64,000 nucleotides of DNA, taken from positions 1 through 64,000 of the forward strand of contig CAYURO010000003.1 in assembly GCA_964447285.1 (NCBI GenBank). The letters are read 5' to 3'. The stretch is from CAJBNH01 sp964447285. Its GTDB lineage: Bacteria; Myxococcota_A; UBA9042. Of the stretch, positions 9,283 through 17,161 are shown in pieces. A program made the translations under genes and the position numbers. How positions within the stretch are numbered: position 1 is the stretch's first letter; each line of letters starts with the position of its first letter. The notes below the pieces were generated by a model that saw only the letters and a program-made list of their open reading frames with translations, ran no database searches and was not told the DNA's origin.

Positions 9283-9301
9283 GACTGCCGTGGGGGCAGT
9301 C
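9283..9301 (+). terminator. Stem-loop between recA and ssb
   Basis: GACTGCC (9283-9289) pairs perfectly with GGCAGTC (9295-9301) around a 5-base loop, 24 bp after the recA stop. No T run follows, so this is either an mRNA-stabilising hairpin, an attenuator before ssb, or a factor-dependent terminator. Confidence 0.4.
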
Positions 9302-9341
9302 AAGTTACGGGACGTGGTTCCCGATTCAAAAGGAGAAACAG

Positions 9342-9716
9342 ATGGCGGATCTCAACAAGGTGCTGTTGATTGGCAACGTGGGCGCCAAGCCCGAGCTGCG
9401 CAAGACCAAGGAAGGCGAGGGTGTCGTGCGAATTCGCGTGGCCACGTCGCACAACGTTCAGGGGGACGGCCAGCTCGAGAAGGACACTGAGTGGCACACC
9501 GTGGTCGCCTTCGGTCGTCAGGCCGAGGTCTGTGCCGAGTTCCTGGACAAGGGCCGTCAGGTCTACGTCGAGGGGTCGCTGCGCAGCCACGCGTGGAAGG
9601 ACAAGGAGGGCAACGAGCACATCGACCGCGAGGTGCGGGCGCATCAGGTTCACTTCCTGGGCTCGCCCAAGTCCGCGTCGAGCAACGCTCAGCCGCAGGC
9701 GCTGGCCCAGGCCTAG
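9342..9716 (+). CDS. ssb: Single-stranded DNA-binding protein, short paralogue without the acidic tip
   Basis: The ATG at 9342 has a strong AGGAG site; the longer frame from 9255 lacks one. The product of 124 residues is essentially one OB fold: N-terminal Asn-Lys-Val-Leu-Leu-Ile-Gly-Asn, a Thr-Glu-Trp-His strand and a Gly-Arg-Gln-Val-Tyr-Val-Glu-Gly strand. It ends in Ala-Gln-Pro-Gln-Ala-Leu-Ala-Gln-Ala with no DDDIPF-type acidic tip, the peptide that recruits RecO, PriA and other partners. The canonical tailed SSB is encoded separately at 47565-48023. Position after comM and recA suggests a specialised role, for example protecting incoming DNA, but that is inference. Confidence 0.93.
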   Translation: MADLNKVLLIGNVGAKPELRKTKEGEGVVRIRVATSHNVQGDGQLEKDTEWHTVVAFGRQAEVCAEFLDKGRQVYVEGSLRSHAWKDKEGNEHIDREVRAHQVHFLGSPKSASSNAQPQALAQA

Positions 9717-9863
9717 TGTCGCGTGGACGGGCCGGTCGCGACCCGGGCGGGAAGGGACCGGACTTCCGGCGGTCGAGGGCGGCGCTCCGCAGTGGGGCGT
9801 CGTCGTCGGCCGCCGGCGTTTTTGGTGCAACGAGGGGAAGCTGCGTGAATGCCAAGGGGTGCG

Positions 9864-11201
9864 TCAGCCCGCAGACAGCTTTTGTCCCGGAGCTGGCAGG
9901 GGACCCGCCTTGCCAAACAGGCTGCGAGGTGGGTTGAAGTAGCCGAAGCGCAGGTGTGGGAAGCGACGTCGCAGCTCCGCCACGGCTGCCGGGATACCCA
10001 TCGGTTGGTCTACAGCGCCTTCGGGAAGGATGCGCAGGTACAACTCGGGGTCGATGTTCAGGTTGCGCAGTTGCACCAGCTTGACGCCGGCCTGTTCGAT
10101 GAAGCGGCTGACGGCGTCGATCTCAGCGGGAGAGTCGGTTACGCCGGGGAACACGAAGTAGTTCAAGCTGACATACCTGCCGCGCCTCGACATCTCTTGC
10201 GCGGACTGCAGGACGTGGTCGAACGTGTAGCCGCGCGGCCTGTAATACGCCGCGTACAGGTCGGGGCGTGCCGAGCTCATGCTGACCCGGATCGAGTCCA
10301 GACCCGCGTCAGCCAAGCGAGCCACGATGTTGGGCAAGCTCGCGTTGCTGTTCAGATTCACCACGCCGTTGGTCGTCCGCTGGCGGATGCCCCGGATCGT
10401 GTCCTCCAGCACCTTGGGCTGCATCAAGGGCTCGCCCTCGCACCCCTGACCGAAGCTGACCACGCCATCGGGCACGCGCTGCAGATGCGTGACCGCCACT
10501 TCAATGAGGTCGGCGGCGACAGCGGGGACCTTCAGCCGTTCGTGGTTGGCCTCGAACGTGCTGTCGGTCTGGTCCGAGATGCAGCCCACGCAAGCGGCGT
10601 TGCAGCGGTTGGCGGCCGGCAACGGTGCCTCCCAGCGTTCCAGAAAGAAGTTCTGCGCGGCGCGACAGCCGTACACCAGCGCACAGTGCTCTAGATGACG
10701 CACGGTGGCGTTGGTCGGATACGTGCCGCGGAACACCTGAACCTTGTTCTCGATCTCGGCCTTGTCGAACCGATAGGGGTCCTGCCTTTTGTCAGCATCG
10801 ACACGCATCGCCGCCGCGCAGAACCGTCCGTTCAGCCACCCGACCGCCGTGTAGGCGTATAGCGTCAAGTCGGGCGCTCCCTCCAGCGTCTCGTAACCCG
10901 GGTGCAGCAACCGCAGATACGCCGGCGCCACGAACGCGCTGACGGCTTGCAAGATGCCGGTCTCCGCGTCGCCCTCGACCTCGACCAGCTCGTCCTCCTC
11001 CACGTCGACGGCGAGTGGCCGGCGACCGGGTAGCACGAACATGTCGCTGCCACGGGGAAGCGGGATCAGCTCTTCGAGGTACGGGCGGCGCAACACCTCA
11101 CCATCCCAAGCGACCATGGCCAAGTAGGGGTGCTCAAAGATGTTGCCGCACGAGTCGGCAACGACGGCGCGGGGATAGGCGTCGGTTGGGGCCAAGGACA
11201 A
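9864..11201 (-). CDS. Radical SAM protein with an N-terminal accessory domain
   Basis: 445 residues. The start is a TTG at 11201 preceded by an AGGAG site at normal spacing, 18 bp after the stop of the upstream gene. The radical SAM cluster motif is CNAACVGC (CxxxCxxC) near residue 200. Gly-Cys-Glu-Gly-Glu-Pro further on is the usual GGE-like SAM-binding segment, and an Asn-Leu-Asn-Ser-Asn strand follows. The first 190 residues are an extra domain of unknown role with several cysteines. The C-terminal part ends in a Pro-rich tail. Substrate is unknown. It is translationally close to an outer-membrane-type protein, an unusual pairing. Confidence 0.85.
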   Translation of the reverse strand: MSLAPTDAYPRAVVADSCGNIFEHPYLAMVAWDGEVLRRPYLEELIPLPRGSDMFVLPGRRPLAVDVEEDELVEVEGDAETGILQAVSAFVAPAYLRLLHPGYETLEGAPDLTLYAYTAVGWLNGRFCAAAMRVDADKRQDPYRFDKAEIENKVQVFRGTYPTNATVRHLEHCALVYGCRAAQNFFLERWEAPLPAANRCNAACVGCISDQTDSTFEANHERLKVPAVAADLIEVAVTHLQRVPDGVVSFGQGCEGEPLMQPKVLEDTIRGIRQRTTNGVVNLNSNASLPNIVARLADAGLDSIRVSMSSARPDLYAAYYRPRGYTFDHVLQSAQEMSRRGRYVSLNYFVFPGVTDSPAEIDAVSRFIEQAGVKLVQLRNLNIDPELYLRILPEGAVDQPMGIPAAVAELRRRFPHLRFGYFNPPRSLFGKAGPLPAPGQKLSAG

Positions 11202-11219
11202 GTGAAGCTCCTGAAACGG

Positions 11220-12380
11220 CTAGAACTTCACCTGGGCGTTCACCAGCACATTGAAGTCGGCGGGCTTGCCCAAACTCGCGCCCGAAGTATTGGCGTCCTG
11301 AACCAGCGGCAGTTGCACGCCCGCGCCCACCTGAACCGGGCCGAGGTAGCTGCGCAGGCCAGCGGTCGCCAAAAACACGTTGTCCATTGCCGCGGCGTTG
11401 CTGATGTTCATCAGGCCGTCCAACTCGAGCGACAGGCCGACAAAGCCGAAGTCCGCCAGCAGGCCGCCGCCGTAGTTCAGGTAGGACACGTCGGGCTTGG
11501 CACGGTCACCTTGGTACAACATCTGCACGTACTCGGCGCGCAGGGTCACGTCGAAGATCGCGAGGTCGCCGCCGATGACGGCGTAGGGCGCAACCGTCAT
11601 GTAGTCGTGCAGGTAACGCGGGCTGGCCAGCACGTTCGACAGCGAGATGGTGCCGGCGTCCAGGGTTGCCGTTGGCAGCCAGCTGGAGAGACCCACGGTC
11701 CAACCGAAAGCCCCGCCCGACAGGCCGTACGAGTCGCCTGTCTGCAAGTCGACTCCCACGTTACCCATTTCGAATGAAGCATCGAGCCCATCGGCTTGGA
11801 ACCCGGCCAGCGGCACGGTCGCCGTCACCGACACGGGGGCCAAGTTCAGCGTGACGAAAGGTTCGAGGCTGAAGGTCAGGGTCTTCTTGGGCTGCTTGTA
11901 GATGTCGATGATGTCCAAGGCCTTCTCGATCGTTGCGAGCTTGGTCGTGTCCACTTGGTCGATCGCCGTCGCTTGCTCAGGCGTCAGGGTCTGGCCGTTG
12001 GCGGCGGCCTGCTCCTTCAGCAGCGCCTTGAACTTGTCGACGTCATTGATGACCTTCTTCAGCTCGGCGGTGTCGACCTGCTCCAGCAGACCGATGACCA
12101 CTGCGGCCTCCGGGTTCTTCTTGACCTGATCGTCGATCGCGGTCTGCACGGCCGACTGCACGATGGCCTCGACGGGGGCGATCTGAAAGCGCGCGCCTGC
12201 GGTAAACAGACGGTCGCTGGAGGAGTGCTTGATCGTGCGGCCAACAAACAGGTCGCCGTTGTTGAACGGGTCCGCCTGTGCGGGTACGCCCAGCAAGCAA
12301 CCCGCGGCGAGGGAAAGCCCCGTCAGGGACGTCCAGAGCGCGGAACGACGGGCAGGGGACGAAAAGGTCAGCCGGTTCAT
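11220..12380 (-). CDS. Predicted outer-membrane beta-barrel protein with signal peptide
   Basis: 386 residues from the ATG at 12380 (AGGGA upstream). The signal peptide ends in Ala-Gln-Ala before Asp-Pro-Phe. Residues about 60-150 are helical and charged (many Lys, Glu, Gln), possibly a periplasmic coiled region. From about 160 there are alternating aromatic/hydrophobic strands, and the chain ends in Val-Lys-Phe, the C-terminal aromatic signature of BamA-assembled proteins. No family is recognised. The radical SAM gene follows 18 bp downstream in the same unit. Confidence 0.7.
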   Translation of the reverse strand: MNRLTFSSPARRSALWTSLTGLSLAAGCLLGVPAQADPFNNGDLFVGRTIKHSSSDRLFTAGARFQIAPVEAIVQSAVQTAIDDQVKKNPEAAVVIGLLEQVDTAELKKVINDVDKFKALLKEQAAANGQTLTPEQATAIDQVDTTKLATIEKALDIIDIYKQPKKTLTFSLEPFVTLNLAPVSVTATVPLAGFQADGLDASFEMGNVGVDLQTGDSYGLSGGAFGWTVGLSSWLPTATLDAGTISLSNVLASPRYLHDYMTVAPYAVIGGDLAIFDVTLRAEYVQMLYQGDRAKPDVSYLNYGGGLLADFGFVGLSLELDGLMNISNAAAMDNVFLATAGLRSYLGPVQVGAGVQLPLVQDANTSGASLGKPADFNVLVNAQVKF

Positions 12381-12543
12381 GGAGTTCCCTGTGACAAAGT
12401 CGGTGCGTCCGTCGGCGCACCTTGCGCCTCGCGAACCGATAAGGGGTCCGCTCATGTTACGGGCCACCCGACATTTCGGCAACTTTGGTCGATCAGCATC
12501 CCTTCGTCAGTCCCGATCACGGTTGCGTGCAAACATACCCGCA

Positions 12544-12573
12544 TTGGTCAGCGGTCCTCACCTGCCGTATCAT
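12544..12573 (+). promoter_or_regulatory. Sigma-70-type promoter for the membrane protein gene at 12636
   Basis: TTGGTC (12544-12549), an 18-bp spacer and TATCAT (12568-12573). The expected transcription start near 12580 fits the ATG at 12636 and excludes the much longer open frame that begins at 11796. It lies in the divergent 255-bp gap with the outer-membrane protein gene. Confidence 0.5.
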
Positions 12574-12635
12574 TCCGCGCTTGTCCGCCGGTCTTCCGCC
12601 GTCCGGATCGCCGCCGCGCCTTTTCCTGGAGCCGC

Positions 12636-14741
12636 ATGGTCCCGAGCGACCCCGAGCACGACCTCTCCGTGGTAAGCCCGGTTGCGGCGTCGTCCAACCC
12701 ATCTCGCAGTAAGCTGTTTGGTTTGGAGGATCTGGCCTTCGTCGCTCTGCTGACGGCGCTGGTCGGGCTGGCGTTGGTCCCCTTGTGGATCGTCGACATT
12801 GTGCCGCTTGTCGATGAGGGCTCGCACCTGCACCTGATCCGGCTGCTGCACGAATACGACACGAATGCGCTGGTCCGGCACCACTACATCCGCGTCGACG
12901 CGATTGTCCCCTACCTGTCGTACTACCAGCTGGTCGATTGGCTCTCCTGGCTCAGGCCCGACGGCTGGTTTCTGCCGCTGACCGACATCGAGTGGGCGAA
13001 CAAGATCGTGTTGACCACGTGCTTGGTCTCCCTGCCGCTGTCCGCACTGACGCTGCTGCGGGCGGCGGGTCACTCGCGCTGGTTGGTCCTTGGCGTGGTG
13101 CCGTGGATTCTGAACGCCGACTTCTTTATGGGCTTCTTAAACTACCTGATGTCCATGCCGATTTTCTTCTGGCTGCTGGCCGCGTACTTGCGGTTCCTGC
13201 GTCGGCCGGGATGGGGCAGGGCGGCGCTGGTTGCGGGGTTGATGGCGGCGCTGGCGGTCACCCACTACCTGCTCTGGAGCGTGAGTCTTGCCCTGCTGCC
13301 GGCGCTGGGCTTGCTGTTCGGTGTGCGCAACGGCTGGAAAGCGACGCTGTGGTGGCCGATCCGCGATGGGCTGCTTGGCGTGCCGTCGGTGGCGCTGCTG
13401 GCTCCTTGGTTCTTGAAATACTTCGTTTTTGCCCAGGGCGTGACGACCAGCGATCAGGTGGTTCACACCGAGCAAAAGCTCGCGCAGATCTATGGCGGCG
13501 AACACTTGGGACCCATCGACAATGTCCGGTTGTTCGCCAGCCGCATGTTTGACTCGATCGGAGCCCCCGAGGCGCCGATGAGCCTGCTTGCGCGACCCGG
13601 CGAGCTGGTCACGGTGGTCTGGGTCCTCGCGTTCCTGCTGTGGGTGCTGGGTGCCGTCCGGTCGAAGGCACCGGCAGCGGCGGACGGCCGTGGCCTCCAG
13701 AAGTACGCGATTTCCGGCACGTCGTTCCTGGGCTACGTGCTCGCGCTGGTCGTATTCGCGTATTTCGCCTTCCCCAAGCACCTGATCAAGCCGATCTGGT
13801 TGTGGGGCGTGAACTTCCGCTTGGTCGAGGTCATCGGCGTGCTGGCGGTCGTGGCGCTGCCGGTCTGTCCGTTGCGGCCCGACGGTGTGAAGCGCTGGGG
13901 CGTGCGGCTGGGATTGGTGCTGATGATCGGCGCGACGGTCGGCATGAGCCTTGCCACCGCCACGGCCTTCCGCGCTGCCCGCGCAGAGATCGGACCTGCC
14001 CGCGAGGCGCTGGGCGTGATTCCTCCCGGCAAGCACGTGCTGACGCTGCGGCGCAACATGTGGGGAAAGAACCTGCGCTTCAACATCTTTCACAACGTCA
14101 CCGAGTTCTACGCCGTGCTGCGCGGGGGCTATGTGCCGTACTCGTTTGCCGACACCAGCTCCAAGCCGATCGTCGTGAACAAGGAGACTGCGCTGCCGTC
14201 GCCGCCGTGGAACGCGTCGGACCAGTTCTCGTTCCGATGGCACGGGCGGTTTTACGACTATCTGGTGCTGTTCGACCTTCCGGACGACGCCTTTGCGGCT
14301 GAGCTGCCCAAGCAACTGACCGTCGTGTATGACCGTGGCCCCTGGAAGGTTCTGCGCAATCCCGCCCCTGACGAGTATCCGGAACCGTCCGATGGGGTGA
14401 TGGCCCAGCGCGCCGCGGTTCAGGCCAGCCGCGCCGCACGGGACCGACTGGCGACATGTGCGCTGGCCGAAGCCGGGATGCCGTTCACGCCCCCCTCGCC
14501 GGTCGACGAGTGGATGGGCGCGGTGTGGTCGCTGCCGTGGGGGTTTCCGCATCCCGCGGTCGTGTTGCCGTTGGGCTGGCCGCGGCGTTGCGGCCTTGTC
14601 CCTTGGGACCCAGCCCCGTGGGTGCGGACGTTTCGCCCGACGCCGATGCGCGGCTTGCTGCCGCCGGGGATGGTGTTGCCGTCGCGCTTGGGACCGCAAG
14701 GTGGGCAGCCCGGCCGACCGTCGCTGCGCCCAATGCCCTGA
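12636..14741 (+). CDS. Polytopic membrane protein of unknown function, GT-C-like topology
   Basis: 701 residues from the ATG at 12636 (TGGAG site). After a short cytosolic N-terminus, the first transmembrane helix (about 33-53) is followed by Asp-Glu-Gly-Ser-His-Leu-His in the first external loop. About ten to eleven more hydrophobic helices follow to near residue 450, then a soluble C-terminal domain with Pro-rich tail. An acidic first loop plus many helices is the layout of GT-C glycosyltransferases and related polymer enzymes, but I cannot assign a family. It ends 12 bp from the convergent AAA ATPase gene. Confidence 0.75.
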   Translation: MVPSDPEHDLSVVSPVAASSNPSRSKLFGLEDLAFVALLTALVGLALVPLWIVDIVPLVDEGSHLHLIRLLHEYDTNALVRHHYIRVDAIVPYLSYYQLVDWLSWLRPDGWFLPLTDIEWANKIVLTTCLVSLPLSALTLLRAAGHSRWLVLGVVPWILNADFFMGFLNYLMSMPIFFWLLAAYLRFLRRPGWGRAALVAGLMAALAVTHYLLWSVSLALLPALGLLFGVRNGWKATLWWPIRDGLLGVPSVALLAPWFLKYFVFAQGVTTSDQVVHTEQKLAQIYGGEHLGPIDNVRLFASRMFDSIGAPEAPMSLLARPGELVTVVWVLAFLLWVLGAVRSKAPAAADGRGLQKYAISGTSFLGYVLALVVFAYFAFPKHLIKPIWLWGVNFRLVEVIGVLAVVALPVCPLRPDGVKRWGVRLGLVLMIGATVGMSLATATAFRAARAEIGPAREALGVIPPGKHVLTLRRNMWGKNLRFNIFHNVTEFYAVLRGGYVPYSFADTSSKPIVVNKETALPSPPWNASDQFSFRWHGRFYDYLVLFDLPDDAFAAELPKQLTVVYDRGPWKVLRNPAPDEYPEPSDGVMAQRAAVQASRAARDRLATCALAEAGMPFTPPSPVDEWMGAVWSLPWGFPHPAVVLPLGWPRRCGLVPWDPAPWVRTFRPTPMRGLLPPGMVLPSRLGPQGGQPGRPSLRPMP

Positions 14742-14753
14742 AGCGGCAGGGAC

Positions 14754-16940
14754 TTACATCAGGTCGTCGTGGCCACTGGCGCGGAACACCTTGCCGGCGT
14801 TCTTGCACTCTTGCCGCGCGGCATACTCCAGGTGCTTCAGCTTGATCGGCGATTCGTCGGCCGCAGCTTGATACGCGCCTCGCAGCACCGCGTTCTTGAT
14901 GTGGCCGCCCGACAGCTCGAACCGCTCGCCCAGCTCGTCCCAGTCCAGATCCGGGTCGACGGGGCAGGCAGACGGCATCAGCTGGCGCCAGATTCTGGCG
15001 CGTGAATCGGCTTCGGGGAACGGAAAGTGGATCTTGAAGCCGATGCGCCGCTGGAACGCCTTGTCGATGTTCTTTTCCAGGTTGGTCGTCAGGATGACGA
15101 TGCCTTCGAAGTTCTCGATCTCCTGCAACAACATGTTGGTCGCCATGTTGCTGTAGCGGTCGACGCTGGAGTCCACCTTGGTTCGACTGGCAAACAGCGA
15201 GTCGGCCTCGTCGAACAGCAGGATGCCGTGCGAGGCGCGCGCGGTCTCGAAGATCTTCTCGATGTTCTGCTCAGTTTCGCCGATCCACTTGGACACGACC
15301 CGCGGGATCGAGATTTGGAACAGCTGCTGGTCCATCTCGTTCGCAAGGATCGTCGCGCACAGCGTCTTGCCGGTGCCCGGCTCACCAGAGAACAGCGCGA
15401 CCAAGCCCTTGCCGGTCGACATGCGGGCATTGAAGCCCCAGTTGTACATGACCTGACCGCGGAACTTGGCGGCGGTGAACATCTCCTGGATGTCGTCTTC
15501 GACCTCTTTGGGCACGATCAGGTCGGCCAACGTCAGGCCGACCTTCCGCCGCACCGCGTACTCGTCCAGGCTGGCGCGGATCTGGTCGTGGCAGGCCTTG
15601 CGCAGCATTTCGTGGGTGATCTGCGGCTGCTCGGGGTTGGCGGTATACGCCCGATTGACGGCGACTTGCATCGCGTTGCGAATCAGCGCGCCCTGGAACG
15701 TGTAGATGCCAGCCAGCGCGGCGACGTCGCAGTCTGGCGCGAACTCGACGCCCTTGGGCAGATGCCGGTGGAAGATGCGCGTGCGGTCGGCCGCCGCCGG
15801 GGTGTCGAGGATCAGGCGCTGCAGGACGAAGCGGTCGAGGTTGCTGTCGAGGGAACTCGAGTCGCGTGCCGTCAGCAGCGTAATGCCGGGATGCTGCCGC
15901 AGCAGGTCCTGCACGTCTCCGACGCGCGGGGCCCCCTTGGCAAGCAGTCCGTCGACTCCGTCGAGCACCAGCACGGCATCGGCCAGCCGGGACTGATCGA
16001 GGGCGCTGTACATGTTGCGCTGGAAGGCCTCGTCCGGCATGTCGGTCAGACGCGCGGCGTCGAGTTCGAGGACGGGTTTGCCCAAATGATGCGACAACGC
16101 GTGGATCAGCATCGACTTTCCGACGCCCGGCGGCCCGGAAATTTCGGCGATCAGGCCGTTGGGCAGCGCGAACGGGGATGTGTCGGTTCGGTACACTTGT
16201 CGTCGCGCGTGCTGCTCCAGCAGCCCCAGCATCGCATCCAGCTCGCCTGCGGGCAGCACCACGTCGTCCAGTGTCAGCGTCGGGCGCGTAAACGTCGCCA
16301 AGCCCGCCATCGACGTGTCGAGCATGCCCGTCTCGCCGAGCAGCAGCTGCATGACGCGGGTTGCCGGAATCACCTCGTAGGCCAGCAGGTTGTCGCTGCC
16401 GCCGTCGCGGGGCTTGTCGAGCGACGTCAGACGCGCGCGGCGCAACGGTCCTTCGGGGGCGAAGCGGGTGCGGAAGGCCAGACGCTCGATCGGATCGTTG
16501 ACCAGGAACTCCAAGCACAACCGCACGTCGATGAAATTCGCGAGCAGGTTGTCGTTGAAGCGGGCAATGGCATCGCGGATCTCGACGTCGATATGCGGGG
16601 CGACCGACAGAATCAGGATGTCGCGGTCCAGCTCATCCAACTCGGCTTGGCGCGCCAGGATTTCGAGCGGAAGGGTGATGCCGGCGGCAGTGGCCTCGAT
16701 CTCGATCGCAGCAAGTTCCTCGGCGACGTGACCGACCTCAATCTGCGTGGGCTCGACCGACAGGATGGCTTCTTCCTCGGTCAAGCCTGCAGCGCGTGCC
16801 TGACGCACCTGTGTGGCCATGACCAAGCGTATCCGCATGTGGCGACACGCGGTGGCCAACCACTTCAGGCAAAGCTGGGTGCGGGCTGCGGGATCGGGTT
16901 CACCGGAAACAGGCGGGTGGGCGGCGGCGCGACGAGCCAT
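14754..16940 (-). CDS. Tandem AAA+ ATPase (CDC48-like layout)
   Basis: 728 residues from the ATG at 16940, behind a perfect GGAGG. An N-terminal helical region (1-230) precedes two AAA modules. The first has Walker A GPPGVGKS and a Walker-B-like Leu-Val-Leu-Asp-Gly-Val-Asp, in which the usual catalytic Glu is replaced by Gly, so D1 may bind but not hydrolyse ATP. The second has GEPGTGKT, Leu-Leu-Phe-Asp-Glu-Ala-Asp, a sensor-1 Thr-Asn and arginine-rich helices, and looks fully active. The C-terminus has two cysteines. Similar double-AAA proteins remodel proteins or load contractile injection systems; none of the latter is nearby. The partner is unknown. Confidence 0.85.
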   Translation of the reverse strand: MARRAAAHPPVSGEPDPAARTQLCLKWLATACRHMRIRLVMATQVRQARAAGLTEEEAILSVEPTQIEVGHVAEELAAIEIEATAAGITLPLEILARQAELDELDRDILILSVAPHIDVEIRDAIARFNDNLLANFIDVRLCLEFLVNDPIERLAFRTRFAPEGPLRRARLTSLDKPRDGGSDNLLAYEVIPATRVMQLLLGETGMLDTSMAGLATFTRPTLTLDDVVLPAGELDAMLGLLEQHARRQVYRTDTSPFALPNGLIAEISGPPGVGKSMLIHALSHHLGKPVLELDAARLTDMPDEAFQRNMYSALDQSRLADAVLVLDGVDGLLAKGAPRVGDVQDLLRQHPGITLLTARDSSSLDSNLDRFVLQRLILDTPAAADRTRIFHRHLPKGVEFAPDCDVAALAGIYTFQGALIRNAMQVAVNRAYTANPEQPQITHEMLRKACHDQIRASLDEYAVRRKVGLTLADLIVPKEVEDDIQEMFTAAKFRGQVMYNWGFNARMSTGKGLVALFSGEPGTGKTLCATILANEMDQQLFQISIPRVVSKWIGETEQNIEKIFETARASHGILLFDEADSLFASRTKVDSSVDRYSNMATNMLLQEIENFEGIVILTTNLEKNIDKAFQRRIGFKIHFPFPEADSRARIWRQLMPSACPVDPDLDWDELGERFELSGGHIKNAVLRGAYQAAADESPIKLKHLEYAARQECKNAGKVFRASGHDDLM

Positions 16941-17065
16941 ACGGACCTCCGAACGGGACGCGGCGAGCGTACCACACGTCGGCGAAAAAGCGCGCGAGCG
17001 GCCGAGGTGCAGGCGCGCGCCCGGGCAGGTTCCCGAACGGTGCTGCCCACGTGGAGGGCGTCGGG

Positions 17066-17094
17066 CTGGCAAAGCGGGCGTCCTGTCGTACAGT
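17066..17094 (+). promoter_or_regulatory. Possible promoter for the ccmF-like gene
   Basis: CTGGCA (17066-17071), 17-bp spacer, TACAGT (17089-17094). The same TACAGT -10 form occurs upstream of the mutase gene at 45259. It lies in the 221-bp divergent gap between the AAA ATPase and the ccmF-like gene and would give a leader of about 60 nt. Confidence 0.35.
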
Positions 17095-17161
17095 TTGCGG
17101 CGCCCCAACCCGCTCTCATCTTGGGCGACCCGTTCGAACGTACCGCCAGGGAGTCCTGACC

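Noticed and set aside
11796..12635. 280-codon N-terminal extension of the membrane protein at 12636
   Set aside because: It lies antisense to the outer-membrane protein gene, and a promoter at 12544-12573 plus TGGAG support the later ATG.
15027..17159. 710-codon plus-strand open frame
   Set aside because: Antisense of the tandem AAA ATPase gene, which has clear Walker motifs and a GGAGG start.
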